Part shown: positions 44,159 to 55,661 of the stretch, piece by piece
Position numbering within the stretch: position 1 is the first letter of the stretch
Layout of the letters: every line of letters starts with the position of its first letter
Source: Nocardia niwae NBRC 108934 = DSM 45340
Lineage (GTDB): Bacteria; Actinomycetota; Actinomycetes; Mycobacteriales; Mycobacteriaceae
NCBI RefSeq assembly: GCF_001613465.1
Contig: NZ_BDCK01000016.1
Location: forward strand, 1-64,000
Reading direction: 5' to 3'
DNA length: 64,000 nt
Program-made: the position numbers and the translations under genes
Notes under the pieces: generated by a model
What the model was told of the DNA's origin: nothing
Databases searched by the model: none
What the model saw: the letters and a program-made list of their open reading frames with translations, nothing else

Positions 44159-45370
44159 ATGATCGGTTCCAAACGAGTGCGGTTCCAGCCGACGGCCGAA
44201 GGCGCGTCGGTGACCCAGCTCGAGTTGTTCTTCGACTTGGTGCTCGTCTTCGCGTTCACCATGGTCACCGGCCTGGCCGCGGGAGAAACCAGCGCGAAGA
44301 ACATGCTGCGCGCGCTGCTGGTGCTCGCGCTGATGTGGTGGCTGTGGATCGCCTACTCCTGGCTCGGCAACGTGGTGCGCGCCGACGAAGGCATCGCGCG
44401 GGTGGGGATGTTCGCCGCCATGGGCGGCGCCTTCCTCGCCGCACTCACCATCCCCGAGGCGTTCAAGGACGCGCCTGGCGGATGGTTCGGCCCGCTGGTC
44501 TTCGCCATCGCCTACCTGATCGTGCGCTTGGTGCACCTGGGGATGTTCTGGCTGGCCAGTGCGGAGGATTCCCAGCTTCGCGGCCAGCTGCTGCGCTGGG
44601 CGCTCGGTTCCATCACGCTCGGCACCACACTGCTGGTGGTCGCCGCGCTGACCACCGGTCGTGTGCAGATCGCACTGTGGATCGCGGCGATCGCGGGCGA
44701 CTACCTGTGGACGCTGTTCGCGGGCACCGATTGGCGGTTGAACTCGGCCAACCATTTCGTCGAGCGCTACGGATTGATCATCATCGTCGCGCTCGGCGAA
44801 TCGATCGTCTCGATCGGCATCGGGGTGGCCGGACTGCCGATCTCCTGGCCGATCGCGCTCGGCTCGCTGCTCGGCCTCGCCATTTCCGGTCTGCTGTGGT
44901 GGGCGTATTTCGACGTCGCCGCCCTGGCGGTGGAGCACGAACTCGTCCACGCCGAAGGCACGCGGCAGATCAAGATCGCGCAGGCCTCCTACACGTTCTG
45001 GCATTTCCCGATGATCGCCGGAATCATCGCCCTGTCGCTCGGACTGAAGAAGGTGCTCTACTACGTCGGGGACTCCTCACACCACACTCTGAAGGACGCG
45101 TTGTACGGCATTCCGCTCTATGCCCTCTACGGCGGGGTCGTGGTGTATCTGATCGCCCTGGTGGGGTTCAAGCACTACGCCACGCGCACCGTCACCGTGC
45201 CCCGCGTGGTCGCCGTCGCGGTGTTGCTGGCGTTGATCCCCGTGGCCTGCGCCTTGCCCGCACTGGCCGCACTGGCCCTGCTGTGCGGCGTCTTGATCGC
45301 GCTGATCGCTTGGGAGACCGTGCGTTTGGCGCAACCACGAGACGCCATCAGGCACGCGGTACCCGATTGA
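44159..45370 (+). CDS. Low-temperature-requirement protein A (LtrA) homologue
   Basis: A 403-residue polytopic membrane protein with about ten hydrophobic segments. RVRFQPTAEGASVTQLELFF, DLVLVFAFTMVTG at the start and the later ANHFVERYGLIIIVALGESI match the LtrA family, first seen in Listeria growth at low temperature. Molecular function unknown. Its last 23 bases overlap the 3' end of the convergent channel-like gene (45348-45370). Confidence 0.88.
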   Translation: MIGSKRVRFQPTAEGASVTQLELFFDLVLVFAFTMVTGLAAGETSAKNMLRALLVLALMWWLWIAYSWLGNVVRADEGIARVGMFAAMGGAFLAALTIPEAFKDAPGGWFGPLVFAIAYLIVRLVHLGMFWLASAEDSQLRGQLLRWALGSITLGTTLLVVAALTTGRVQIALWIAAIAGDYLWTLFAGTDWRLNSANHFVERYGLIIIVALGESIVSIGIGVAGLPISWPIALGSLLGLAISGLLWWAYFDVAALAVEHELVHAEGTRQIKIAQASYTFWHFPMIAGIIALSLGLKKVLYYVGDSSHHTLKDALYGIPLYALYGGVVVYLIALVGFKHYATRTVTVPRVVAVAVLLALIPVACALPALAALALLCGVLIALIAWETVRLAQPRDAIRHAVPD

Positions 45371-46223
45371 CGCGATGGCGCACGCAGTCCTCGTCGCTCG
45401 TGGGCCCGTACGCCGCGGGCGGCACCCGCACGCCGTCGCGGACCGCGTCGCGGATCTGATCGATGTTCTCCCGCAGCATGTCCGCCACGAGTTCGTCGGT
45501 GCGCGGATCCTCCAGAACCTGGAACACGATGCGAAACGTGGTGTCGGCGATCAGCCGGATGATCTCGTCGTGGAACGGGATGTAGCGCACCCGGCCCGCC
45601 TGCGGGTCCTTCTTGATCAGCTCCAGGATCATCTCGTCCAGCTCGGCGCGGTTCTCCTCCAGGGCGGCCGCGATGTTGCGGGTGTAGTGCCCGGTGCGCA
45701 GCACCTCCGCCACCTCGTCCATCACCGCGATCGTCATCGGGCGGCGAATGGTGTCCACGATGGTCGCGACGAACCGGTTCACCACCGCGGCGGTCACCCG
45801 GTCGCCGAACACGCGGTCGGCCACCCGGGCGAGCCGGACGACGATCACCACGATCCGCAGCAATCGGAAGCCGCGGAAGAACGGGCTGGTCACCGGAATC
45901 ATGCCGACGATCTCGTACCAGTAGACGAACGGGAACGTCCACGGCCAGCCCGCGCGGCGCCAGCGCCACAGGAACTCGACCGCGAACACCCCGCACAACG
46001 TCCAGTCGACGACCACGACCAGGTGATAGGTGTGCCCGGAGACGGGAAAGAAGGTGATCCACGCGACCAGCGCCACCGAGACGACGGCCAGCGCCAGCAT
46101 CAGGAAATCGGTCCACAACATCGGCGGCTTGCGCGGATAGTCCTGCTGCTCCGGCGCTTCCCGTAGGCCGTATCGCTCGATCGAGGAACTCTCGATGCCC
46201 GAGTGGGGGGTGGGAGCGGACAC
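45348..46223 (-). CDS. Voltage-sensor-like ion transport protein
   Basis: A 291-residue protein with four predicted hydrophobic helices between about 35 and 135. The last has regularly spaced arginines (FRGFRLLRIVVIVVRLARVA), like the S4 segment of voltage-sensing domains, after WYEIVGMIPVTSP. There is no clear K+ selectivity filter (TVGYG), so it may be a voltage-sensor-only or related ion transporter. A long charged C-terminal helical region (LDEMILELIKKDPQAG) follows. ATG at 46223; overlaps the LtrA 3' end. Confidence 0.7.
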   Translation of the reverse strand: MSAPTPHSGIESSSIERYGLREAPEQQDYPRKPPMLWTDFLMLALAVVSVALVAWITFFPVSGHTYHLVVVVDWTLCGVFAVEFLWRWRRAGWPWTFPFVYWYEIVGMIPVTSPFFRGFRLLRIVVIVVRLARVADRVFGDRVTAAVVNRFVATIVDTIRRPMTIAVMDEVAEVLRTGHYTRNIAAALEENRAELDEMILELIKKDPQAGRVRYIPFHDEIIRLIADTTFRIVFQVLEDPRTDELVADMLRENIDQIRDAVRDGVRVPPAAYGPTSDEDCVRHRVNRVPRA

Positions 46224-46308
46224 TGCGGATCCCTTCGACGCCGAACGGTGCCGCCGACATTAGTACGCGGAATGCACGCTCGGCACGGTTGGCGATACTC
46301 CAGGAAAG

Positions 46309-46330
46309 GCGCCGGGCGGATGCCCGGCGC
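46309..46330. terminator. Hairpin after cholesterol oxidase gene
   Basis: GCGCCGGGC-GGAT-GCCCGGCGC, a 9-bp perfect stem 8 bases past the choA stop on the minus strand. Confidence 0.7.
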
Positions 46331-46338
46331 AGCCGTGT

Positions 46339-47958
46339 TCAGCGACCGGCGCGAACGATCGCCTCGATATTGCGCTCGGCCAGCGCGGCGATGGTGAGCG
46401 AGGGATTCACCGTTCCGGTGCTGCCGGGTATCGCGGCGCCGTCCATCACGTAGAGGCCGGGGTGACCGTGCACCCGGCCGTAACCGTCGGTCGCCCGCCC
46501 CAGCACCGCTCCGCCCAGCGGATGTGCGGTGAACAGCGCGTTCGCGTCGTAGCCGAGGGCTCCGTACTCGACGAGCGCGTCCGCGCGTTCGGCGATCCGG
46601 TGATCCACCGCGCGGGCCGCCGCTACCGTGTCGTCCCGATTCTTGACCGACCAGCTCAGCCCGACCCCGTTGGTGGCCCGGTCGTAGCCGAACCGGGTGC
46701 GGGTCGGGTCGAGCACCATGCCGAGCGAGGCGAGCGCGCCGGTCTCGAACGGGATGCCAGGGATGTACCAGCTCTCCAGGGTCAGCGGCACGTCGGACTC
46801 GTGGAAGATCCGGCTCGCGCTCGGCACGCCTTGGCCGTGACCGGCCAGCCCGCTGGCGCCGCGGGCGAGCACCACGTCGCCGTTGGTGCCCCAGCCGTCG
46901 CCGACGTGTTCGTTCAGGTTCGGCAGGGCTCCGGTGGCCTGCGCACGGACCAGCAGTTCGGACGTGCCGATCGAACCGGCGCCGAGGAAGAGCCGGTCAC
47001 AGGTGAGGGTGCGGGTGCCGAGGACGTCGCCGGACGGTGACAGCTTCGTCACGGTGACCGCGTAGCGGCCGCCGGAATCCTGCGCGATGGCGTCGACCCG
47101 ATGCCCGGGGAAGATCCCGCACCGGCCGGTGCCCTGCGCGTACGCCAGATAATTCTGGTTCAGGTCGAACTTGGCGCCGTTGGAGTTGCCCAGATTGCTC
47201 CGGGCCGCCGTGGCCGAAGCCCTTGTGCCGCCGGCGAGTTCGGCGCGCAGGATGTCCCAGTTGAAGATGGAGTCGTTCGCCTGCGGCTCGTAACCCGCCT
47301 TGCGCACCTGATCGTCCCAGGCGCGGGAGTGCGCGAACGGCGAGGAGTTGTAGATGTCCGCGGGCATCGGGCTCAACCGCAGCATCTCCCGCACGCGCGG
47401 GTAATAGACCCGTTCCATCTCGCCGTAGTCGACGGTGCCGCCGAAGACGTGATCGAAGAAGCGGCGCTGCGGGGCGATCATGGCTCCACTGAAGATCACC
47501 GAGCCGCCGCCGACCGCGGCCGCGCGCCAGACGTCGATGCCCGGATACTCGGTGCAGTCCAGCACGCCGCCGAAACTGGCGAAACGCATGGGCACCTTGG
47601 TGACGCCGGTGAAGTGGGTGCGGTGCCAGAAGCCGCGACCGTCGGGCAGGTCGTCGCCGGTGAAGATCTCCCGCCACGGGTCGTTCGGCCAGCGTGAACC
47701 GCGTTCCAGCACCGTGGTGGGGATACCGGCCTCGGCCAGGCGCAACGCCGACACCGCGGCGCCGAAGCCGGAGCCCACGACGATCGCCGGCGAATGCTCC
47801 GGAGGATCGGGAATCGGGGCGAAGATCTCCGGCACCCAGGCGCGGAACAGTGCCTCCCACATCGGGTCGGCGGACGCCGCGCCCGTCCCCGCGATCGTTC
47901 CCACAGTACCGAGCAGGGCGGCCGTGCCCGCCGCCTTGAACAAGGCACGTCTACGCAC
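46339..47958 (-). CDS. choA: Cholesterol oxidase, secreted (GMC family)
   Basis: A 539-residue GMC flavoenzyme that oxidises 3-beta-hydroxysteroids and isomerises to the 4-en-3-one, releasing H2O2. Features: Tat-like signal MRRRALFKAAGTAALLGTVG, cleaved near ASADP; FAD motif VVGSGFGAAVSALRLAEAG (about 60); catalytic Glu395 (LTLESWYIP), His479 (FTAHPLGG) and Asn518 (TVNPSL). Spacing Glu-His 84 and His-Asn 39 agrees with Streptomyces/Brevibacterium ChoA (86 and 38). Being Tat-exported with bound FAD fits an extracytoplasmic oxidase. No other sterol catabolic gene is adjacent. Confidence 0.93.
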   Translation of the reverse strand: MRRRALFKAAGTAALLGTVGTIAGTGAASADPMWEALFRAWVPEIFAPIPDPPEHSPAIVVGSGFGAAVSALRLAEAGIPTTVLERGSRWPNDPWREIFTGDDLPDGRGFWHRTHFTGVTKVPMRFASFGGVLDCTEYPGIDVWRAAAVGGGSVIFSGAMIAPQRRFFDHVFGGTVDYGEMERVYYPRVREMLRLSPMPADIYNSSPFAHSRAWDDQVRKAGYEPQANDSIFNWDILRAELAGGTRASATAARSNLGNSNGAKFDLNQNYLAYAQGTGRCGIFPGHRVDAIAQDSGGRYAVTVTKLSPSGDVLGTRTLTCDRLFLGAGSIGTSELLVRAQATGALPNLNEHVGDGWGTNGDVVLARGASGLAGHGQGVPSASRIFHESDVPLTLESWYIPGIPFETGALASLGMVLDPTRTRFGYDRATNGVGLSWSVKNRDDTVAAARAVDHRIAERADALVEYGALGYDANALFTAHPLGGAVLGRATDGYGRVHGHPGLYVMDGAAIPGSTGTVNPSLTIAALAERNIEAIVRAGR

Positions 47959-48034
47959 CGGTCACCTTCCATCATCAGGCTTAGCGTGCGCAGATTACCG
48001 GTATTCCCGAATTGTGAACAGATATCCGTTTTCG

Positions 48035-49648
48035 CTATCGACCGAACGGCAGCTCGTCGGGGCGGCACGTCCCTCCGGGGGCAGGTAGCTGCAAGTCGAC
48101 GAGATAGCGCTCGCGCAGCTTCCGGGTGCATTCGCCGAGCGGGGCGTGCCCGTACCCGTCCTCCACGACGACCAACCGGGCGTTCACCAATTCCTGCTGC
48201 GCGCGCCGCGCGGCACCGAGCGGGGTAGCCGGGTCGAATCGGTTGTTCACCAACAGAGCCGGGGTATCCGAGCGCAGGATCCACGGTCCGGTGTACCGCT
48301 GCGCGTACCCCTCGGGCGGGGCGGGCCAGTACGCGCACGGTTGGCGCAGCGCCAGCCAGAATGTGCCGTATGTAGGGCTGACGACCGCCAGATCCCTTGC
48401 GACTTCCGCCCATTCGGCGGGATTGCGGGTAAAGATGTTGTCGGCGCAGGAGATCGCCGTGTAGGAGTCGAGGGAATCGTCCGGTTGCGCGGTGGCCGAG
48501 AGGACCTCGCCCACCGTCTCGGGGTTGCCCGCCGGTCCGCGCTCGAGTTCGACCAGTAGTTCGGCCAGGGCGGGCCAGCCCCGTTCCGGGTCGTACAGCA
48601 ACAGCGCATGCGACGACAGCACCTCGGAGTAGGTCACCGTCCGCGCCCGCTCCCCGGCGCCGACCACCAGGGGAGCTTCGCGAAGACGTTGCAGCACAGC
48701 GTCATTGCGAGCGCGCAGATCGGAGGGACGGACGGGTCCGCCCGCGCCCGCGACGGCGTCGCTCTGCGCCGCGAAGGCACAGCGCTCCCGACCTGCCTCC
48801 GCGCACAGCCGCAAAAATTCCCCGAGAACCTCCTCGGTGCCCGCCGCGGTGTCCGCGACGGCGCGTCGTGTGTCGTTGGTGTACGCGTCCGGGTCGATCA
48901 TCGACACCAGATGCAGCGCGCGCACCCGGTCGCCGAACAGCGCCCCGTACACCTGGCCCAGGTAGCTCGCGTAGGAACCGCCTTCGTAGGTGAGCTGGTC
49001 ATCACCGACGGCCCGGCGCAACAGGTCCAGGTCGCGCGCAGCGTCGACGGTGGTCAGGTGCCCGAGCAGCGCGCCCCCGTGCGCCGCGCAACCGGCGGCG
49101 AGTTCGCGGCCGGCCGCCTCGGCCGCGCGCTCCTGTTCGGTATTCGCCGGCGCGAGCCACGTGCCCGACCAGAACCGGCGCTGCTGCTCGGCGTCCGCGA
49201 AACACCGCACCTGTCCGCTGCGGCCGACCCCGCGCTGGTCGAAGGTGATCACATCGAAGCGGCGGGCCAATTCGCCGCTGACCAGTTCTCCACCCGCCGC
49301 CCAGCGCAGTCCCGACCCGCCGGGACCGCCGACGGCGGAGAAGAGGGTGCCGATCCGCCGTTGCGGGTCGGTGGCCTGCTGGCGCACCACCGCCAGCCCG
49401 AGGGTCGGCCCGTCGGGGTGCGCGTAGTCGACGGGGACCTGCGCGGTCGCGCAGTGGAATCGGCTCAGGCTCGGATCCGCGCACGGCGCCCAGTCCAGCC
49501 GCGGCGTTGGCACGGCGTCGGCCTGTGCGACCAGGTCCGCAACCGCGGATTCGTGTCGGCTCGGCGGTCCGCCACAGCCACTCAGCACGGGCAGCAGCAC
49601 GGCGAGCACGGCGACGATGACGATTCTCCAGCTGGGCACGGCACTCAT
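48035..49648 (-). CDS. Lipoprotein alpha/beta hydrolase, TAP-like tripeptidyl aminopeptidase
   Basis: A 537-residue exported hydrolase. MSAVPSWRIVIVAVLAVLLP then VLSGC gives a lipobox with Cys25. The oxyanion segment SAVGGPGGSG (about 104-113), nucleophile Ser225 in EGGSYASYLG, acid in NNRFDPATP and His in DGYGHAPLGEC identify the TAP-like / SlpD-type family, which cleaves N-terminal tripeptides. Several cysteines suggest disulfides. ATG at 49648; a longer start 15 codons earlier lacks the clean signal peptide. Confidence 0.88.
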   Translation of the reverse strand: MSAVPSWRIVIVAVLAVLLPVLSGCGGPPSRHESAVADLVAQADAVPTPRLDWAPCADPSLSRFHCATAQVPVDYAHPDGPTLGLAVVRQQATDPQRRIGTLFSAVGGPGGSGLRWAAGGELVSGELARRFDVITFDQRGVGRSGQVRCFADAEQQRRFWSGTWLAPANTEQERAAEAAGRELAAGCAAHGGALLGHLTTVDAARDLDLLRRAVGDDQLTYEGGSYASYLGQVYGALFGDRVRALHLVSMIDPDAYTNDTRRAVADTAAGTEEVLGEFLRLCAEAGRERCAFAAQSDAVAGAGGPVRPSDLRARNDAVLQRLREAPLVVGAGERARTVTYSEVLSSHALLLYDPERGWPALAELLVELERGPAGNPETVGEVLSATAQPDDSLDSYTAISCADNIFTRNPAEWAEVARDLAVVSPTYGTFWLALRQPCAYWPAPPEGYAQRYTGPWILRSDTPALLVNNRFDPATPLGAARRAQQELVNARLVVVEDGYGHAPLGECTRKLRERYLVDLQLPAPGGTCRPDELPFGR

Positions 49649-49907
49649 CCTGCGGCCCGCGCGGGCGGCCGTCGTCACCCTGAGGATTGACATCCGACCC
49701 TGAATTTCCCCGCAGCTCCACCCCGGCACCCGGCGCGGGCGCGCCACCGATTCGCCGCCGCAGTGGGGCACACGCCGCCCAACTCGGTGTCGCGACGAGC
49801 GCGGAAGGCGCATTCGCAGCTCCAGGTCCGAGCCGGGTATTCGGCGGCAACGGCGGCGCCACCGCGCTCGCAGATTGCGGGCCGATCCGGTGCCATTCGT
49901 CGGCCGC
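49649..49907. other. Non-coding interval
   Basis: 259 bases between the lipoprotein start and the TauE stop. A Cys-rich minus-strand frame (49675-49896) is open, but has no recognisable family or good ribosome-binding site, so it is not annotated. No repeats were seen. Confidence 0.4.
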
Positions 49908-50675
49908 CTAGGACGTCACCAGGCGGATCACCGCGATCAGGCCGACCACCACGATGACCGCGCGCAACAAGGCGGGCGGCATCCGCCTGCCCAACCGTGC
50001 GCCGAGCTGCCCACCGATGATCGAGCCGAGCGCGATCAGCAGGACCGCCCGCCAGTCCACGTCCGCCACGACGATGAAGATCACCGCGGACACCGCGTTC
50101 ACGATCAGGGCGAGCACGTTCTTCGCCCCGTTGAGACGCTGGATGTCGTCGTGCACGAACACGCCGAGCAGCCCGATCAGCAGCACGCCCTGCGCCGCGC
50201 CGAAGTATCCGCCGTAGACACCGGCGGCGTAGACCGCGGCGAACAGGATGGGTCCGCCGTGCGTGGGCGCCGGAGCGCCGTCGTTGTCCCGGCGGCGCTT
50301 GACCCAGCTCGCCAGCCGCGGCTGTACGACGACCAGCACCAGTGCCACGAGGATCAAGAGGGGCACGATCGCCTTGAACGCGGCGGCGGGCAAGACCAGC
50401 AGCAGCACCGCCCCGGTGATGCCGCCGAGCAACGACGCCGTGCCCAGGCGCACCAGCCGGTCGCCCTGGCCCGCGAGTTCGCGCCGATACCCGTGCACGC
50501 CGCTGATCGAGCCCGGCACCAGACCGATGGTGTTGGACACATTCGCCGTCACCGGCGGGAGACCGAACGCGAGGAGAACGGGGAAGGTGATCAGCGTGCC
50601 TGAGCCGACGATCGTGTTGATGCCGCCCGCTGCGATACCCGCACCGAAGACGGCCAATTGCTCCAGCCAGGTCAT
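49908..50675 (-). CDS. TauE/SafE-type sulfite/anion exporter
   Basis: A 255-residue polytopic membrane protein, about eight hydrophobic helices in two similar halves. AAGGINTIVGSGTLITFPVL and the later AAVYAAGVYGGYFGAAQGVL are the duplicated signature loops of the TauE/SafE family, which exports sulfite, sulfoacetate or related anions. Substrate unknown. ATG at 50675, with GAAGGATTGGCT upstream. Divergent from leuA. Confidence 0.87.
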   Translation of the reverse strand: MTWLEQLAVFGAGIAAGGINTIVGSGTLITFPVLLAFGLPPVTANVSNTIGLVPGSISGVHGYRRELAGQGDRLVRLGTASLLGGITGAVLLLVLPAAAFKAIVPLLILVALVLVVVQPRLASWVKRRRDNDGAPAPTHGGPILFAAVYAAGVYGGYFGAAQGVLLIGLLGVFVHDDIQRLNGAKNVLALIVNAVSAVIFIVVADVDWRAVLLIALGSIIGGQLGARLGRRMPPALLRAVIVVVGLIAVIRLVTS

Positions 50676-50774
50676 AGCCAATCCTTCGACGTGTCCACTG
50701 CCGGACCGAACGGTAGCGTTGTCGTCGGATGACCCGACGAAGGGACCACCCTTTCCGGGCTGCTGGCAGCACGG

Positions 50775-52709
<1,935 letters not shown>

Positions 52710-52730
52710 CAGCGCATTCCGGAATGATCG

Positions 52731-52770
52731 GATCGGGCGTCGCGACGGTTCCACCGCGCGGCGCCCGATC
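52731..52770 (+). terminator. Terminator after leuA
   Basis: GATCGGGCG pairs with CGCCCGATC with an inner imperfect CGCG/CGCG stem, 22 bases past the leuA stop. Confidence 0.65.
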
Positions 52771-52918
52771 TCGCTGGCGCAGACCGGTTGTGGCGCCGTC
52801 GCGCTCCCCACGTCCGGCGTGCCTACCGCGACACGGCCTAGCGAACCCCGTGCTAGCGTGGGATTCGCACTCCAAGCGCCGAGCTCTCTGCTCGAACTCC
52901 CGAGCAGATGGGGGAACC

Positions 52919-54601
52919 GTGACACCTAACGACCACAATCCGACCTCTCCGCCCTGGCTGCAGAGTCATTCCGTGGATACGGCCGAAGTCAGCGACGCGG
53001 AGTCAGCGGCCACCGACCCGTCGGCCGAGCCGATCGGCGGCGCGGAAGCGAAGGAAACCGACGTGACGGATGGGCCTGCCCAGCCCGACGCACAGCCCGA
53101 ACAGCCGGAGCCGCAAGGCTCGACGGAGCAGACCACGGCCTACCCGCAAGCCGCCGCACCGCCGCAGGCTTGGGCGCCCCCGCAGGCCGGACCGGCCGAG
53201 CCCTACGGTTCGTACGCCCCGCCGAGCCCGGGTGCGTATCCCCCTCCCTCACCCTTTCCCGGGGAGCCGTTCCCTACCGGCGCATTTCAGCCGCCGTCCG
53301 GCCACAGCGGTAGCCATCCCATAGCCACACCGCCGGACGGACCCCACCCCGGTTACGGGGAGTACCGCCAGGAGATCGGCGGCGACGGCTTGGTGCGGCG
53401 GGTGCCCGTGGATTCCGCGCAGCCCGAATCCGGTGCGCCGCAACCCGACCAGCCCAGCGGCCCGATCTACAGCTGGGCGCCGCCGCCCCCTCCGGTGACG
53501 CATCAGCCGCCGCCTCCGCCCTATCAGCCGCCGCCTCCGCCGCCGATCGGGCAACCGCAGATGCCGAGCTGGCAGGGCGGCCCGCCGCTGCAGTCCGCGC
53601 CGCCGTTCCAACCGCAGCACGTGCCGCAGCCCGGCCAGCCGGGGCACTCGGTGAACGACCTGAATCTGCTCAGGCGGGCTCGCAGGGCGCCGCGCAGCGG
53701 TTGGCGCCGTGCGGTGCACAAGGCGTCCGGCGGCATGATCAACCCGGGCGAGTCGGCGGCAGACATCGTCTACCAGGACCTCGTAGACCGGGTGAACCAG
53801 CCGGTGCGCGGGGACTATCGGATCGCGATCCTCTCGCTCAAGGGCGGCGTCGGGAAGACCACCACCACGGTCGGTCTCGGCTCCACCTTCGCTTCGCAGC
53901 GCGGCGACCGGGTCATCGCGATCGATGCCAATCCCGACTTGGGCACGCTCGCCCACCGGGTGCCGCGGCAGACCCGCTCTACCGTGCGCAACCTGCTCGA
54001 GGATCAGCACATCACCAGGTACTCCGACGTGCGGGCGCACACCTCGCAGGCGCCAAGCCGCTTGGAAGTGCTTGCCAGTGAACAGGATCCGGCGGTCTCC
54101 GAGGCGTTCAGCGAAGCGGACTACCGCAAGGCGATCGGCATCCTGCAGTCGTTCTACAACATCATCCTGACCGACTGCGGCACCGGCTTGATGCACTCCG
54201 CGATGGCGGGCGTGCTGGATATGGCCAGCTCACTGGTGCTGGTCACCTCGCCGGCGATCGACGGCGCGCGCAGCGCCTCGGCCACGCTGGACTGGCTCGA
54301 CCACCACGGTTACGGCAAGCTGGTGGAGCGAACGGTCGTGGTGGTGAACGCTTCCCGGCGCGGCGCGTCCACCGTCGATCTGGACCAGCTGCGCAAGCTG
54401 TTCCTCGACCGCACCCGCGCGGTGCAGGTGGTGCCATTCGACGACCACCTCGCCGAGGGCGCGGAAATCGATCTGGAACTGGTGAGCAAACCGACGCGGC
54501 GGGCGCTGCTCGAATTGGCGGCGATGGTCGCCGACGACTTCGGTTACGTCAGCTCGCAAGCCCAGCATCCCTACCGGCACCAGCCGCCGCCGGGATTCTG
54601 A
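52919..54601 (+). CDS. MinD/ParA-family ATPase with Pro-rich N terminus (EspI-like)
   Basis: A 560-residue protein. Residues 1-250 are disordered and rich in Pro, Gln and Ala (QPPPPPYQPPPPPP runs). The C-terminal half is a SIMIBI ATPase with deviant Walker [13 protein letters not shown] (about 307-318), AIDANPDLGTLAHR (switch) and DCGTGLMHSAMAG. The layout matches EspI-type proteins of ESX/type VII secretion loci and other mycobacterial MinD-like proteins with a Pro-rich head, but no ESX gene is nearby. GTG at 52919, with GGGGGAACC upstream. The function remains open. Confidence 0.82.
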   Translation: MTPNDHNPTSPPWLQSHSVDTAEVSDAESAATDPSAEPIGGAEAKETDVTDGPAQPDAQPEQPEPQGSTEQTTAYPQAAAPPQAWAPPQAGPAEPYGSYAPPSPGAYPPPSPFPGEPFPTGAFQPPSGHSGSHPIATPPDGPHPGYGEYRQEIGGDGLVRRVPVDSAQPESGAPQPDQPSGPIYSWAPPPPPVTHQPPPPPYQPPPPPPIGQPQMPSWQGGPPLQSAPPFQPQHVPQPGQPGHSVNDLNLLRRARRAPRSGWRRAVHKASGGMINPGESAADIVYQDLVDRVNQPVRGDYRIAILSLKGGVGKTTTTVGLGSTFASQRGDRVIAIDANPDLGTLAHRVPRQTRSTVRNLLEDQHITRYSDVRAHTSQAPSRLEVLASEQDPAVSEAFSEADYRKAIGILQSFYNIILTDCGTGLMHSAMAGVLDMASSLVLVTSPAIDGARSASATLDWLDHHGYGKLVERTVVVVNASRRGASTVDLDQLRKLFLDRTRAVQVVPFDDHLAEGAEIDLELVSKPTRRALLELAAMVADDFGYVSSQAQHPYRHQPPPGF

Positions 54602-54632
54602 TCGAGCGCCGATTCGGCGTCGCCGTGCGGCG

Positions 54633-55598
54633 TCACCCCCGTGCGGCGGCGTCCTTTTCGCTCGTCCCGGAACCGGCAGTCACCAACGCCACGGCCGATT
54701 CGAACGCCGCGAGTACGGCCGCGATCGCCGGACGTGCCTCGGCCCGAGGCCGGGTGGCCAGCTCGTACATCCTGGCGGCCCGCACGCCGGACAACCGCAG
54801 CACCGCCAAGTCGGGGTGGGCCACCGCGTAGCGCGGCATGAGCGCGACGCCGTAACCGGTGGCGACCAACGTCTCGATGACCCGAAAATCGTTGAGTCGC
54901 TGCGCTATCCGCGGCTGCACGCCGGTCACGGTGGCGATCGAGCGCAGCACGTCGTCGACGGGGAAACCGCCCCGCACGCTCAGCCACGTCTCGTCGGCCA
55001 ATTCCTCCGGCGCGACGGCCGAGCGGCCCGCGAGCCGGTGCGTCGGCGCCGCGACAATGTCGATCGGCTCCCGCATGAGTACCCGGGTGGCGACGCGCGG
55101 GTCGGCGATCGGCGCGGCCCGTTCGTCGCGATGGGTCAGGACCACGTCGTAGTCGGCGAGCAGTCGCGCCACTTCCGAGGGAGGCACGTCCTCGTCCCGC
55201 GCGACCACGTCGACCCCGCTGTCCACCATTCCCGGCAGCACATGCGGCAACAGCAGCGCGCCGCCCGAGGGGAACACAGCGACTCGGACCCGCCCGCGCG
55301 GCGAGCCGCGATAGTGGGCCATCTCGGCGACCGCGCGGTCCATGGCGGCGAGCACTTCGTCGGCGCGCACCACCAAGGCGCGGCCCGCGTCGGTGAGCCG
55401 GACCCGCCTGCCGTCCGGTTCGAGCAGGGCCACGCCGGCTTCCTTGGCCAGCACCTTGAGCTGCTGCGAAACAGCCGAGGGCGTCATCGACAGCGCTGCC
55501 GCCACGGCGGCCACGGTGCCGCGATCGGCGAGTTCTCGCAGCACGCGCAGCCGTTCGAGCGCCATGGGCGGACCAGGAGCGACGAAGTCGGATTCCAT
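54633..55598 (-). CDS. LysR-family regulator
   Basis: A 321-residue LysR-type regulator. The N-terminal winged helix MALERLRVLRELADRGTVAA then LSMTPSAVSQQLKVLAKEAG carries the recognition helix; the rest is a periplasmic-binding-like effector domain. Divergent from an EamA transporter gene with a T-N11-A type dyad between, the common layout of LysR and its target. ATG at 55598; an internal ATG at the conserved MALERLRVL is possible. Confidence 0.88.
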   Translation of the reverse strand: MESDFVAPGPPMALERLRVLRELADRGTVAAVAAALSMTPSAVSQQLKVLAKEAGVALLEPDGRRVRLTDAGRALVVRADEVLAAMDRAVAEMAHYRGSPRGRVRVAVFPSGGALLLPHVLPGMVDSGVDVVARDEDVPPSEVARLLADYDVVLTHRDERAAPIADPRVATRVLMREPIDIVAAPTHRLAGRSAVAPEELADETWLSVRGGFPVDDVLRSIATVTGVQPRIAQRLNDFRVIETLVATGYGVALMPRYAVAHPDLAVLRLSGVRAARMYELATRPRAEARPAIAAVLAAFESAVALVTAGSGTSEKDAAARG

Positions 55599-55611
55599 TA
55601 AGCAAAGCTAC

Positions 55612-55627
55612 ATTATTGATACATAAT
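55612..55627. promoter_or_regulatory. LysR box between LysR and EamA genes
   Basis: ATTAT-TGATAC-ATAAT is a perfect 5-bp dyad with 6-base spacer (T-N11-A type) in an AT-rich stretch unusual for the genome, 14 bases from the LysR start. Confidence 0.65.
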
Positions 55628-55661
55628 TATTCGATTGTCCTGATGGTTAGCCAGCCGCACG

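Noticed and set aside
44024..45004. Minus-strand frame opposite LtrA
   Set aside because: Composition (Glu/Gln/His/Arg-rich) is that of antisense shadow; LtrA motifs on the plus strand are clear.
49675..49896. 73-codon Cys-containing minus-strand frame beginning MAPDRPAICERGG
   Set aside because: Third-position GC only moderate, no ribosome-binding site, no family resemblance; left as non-coding.
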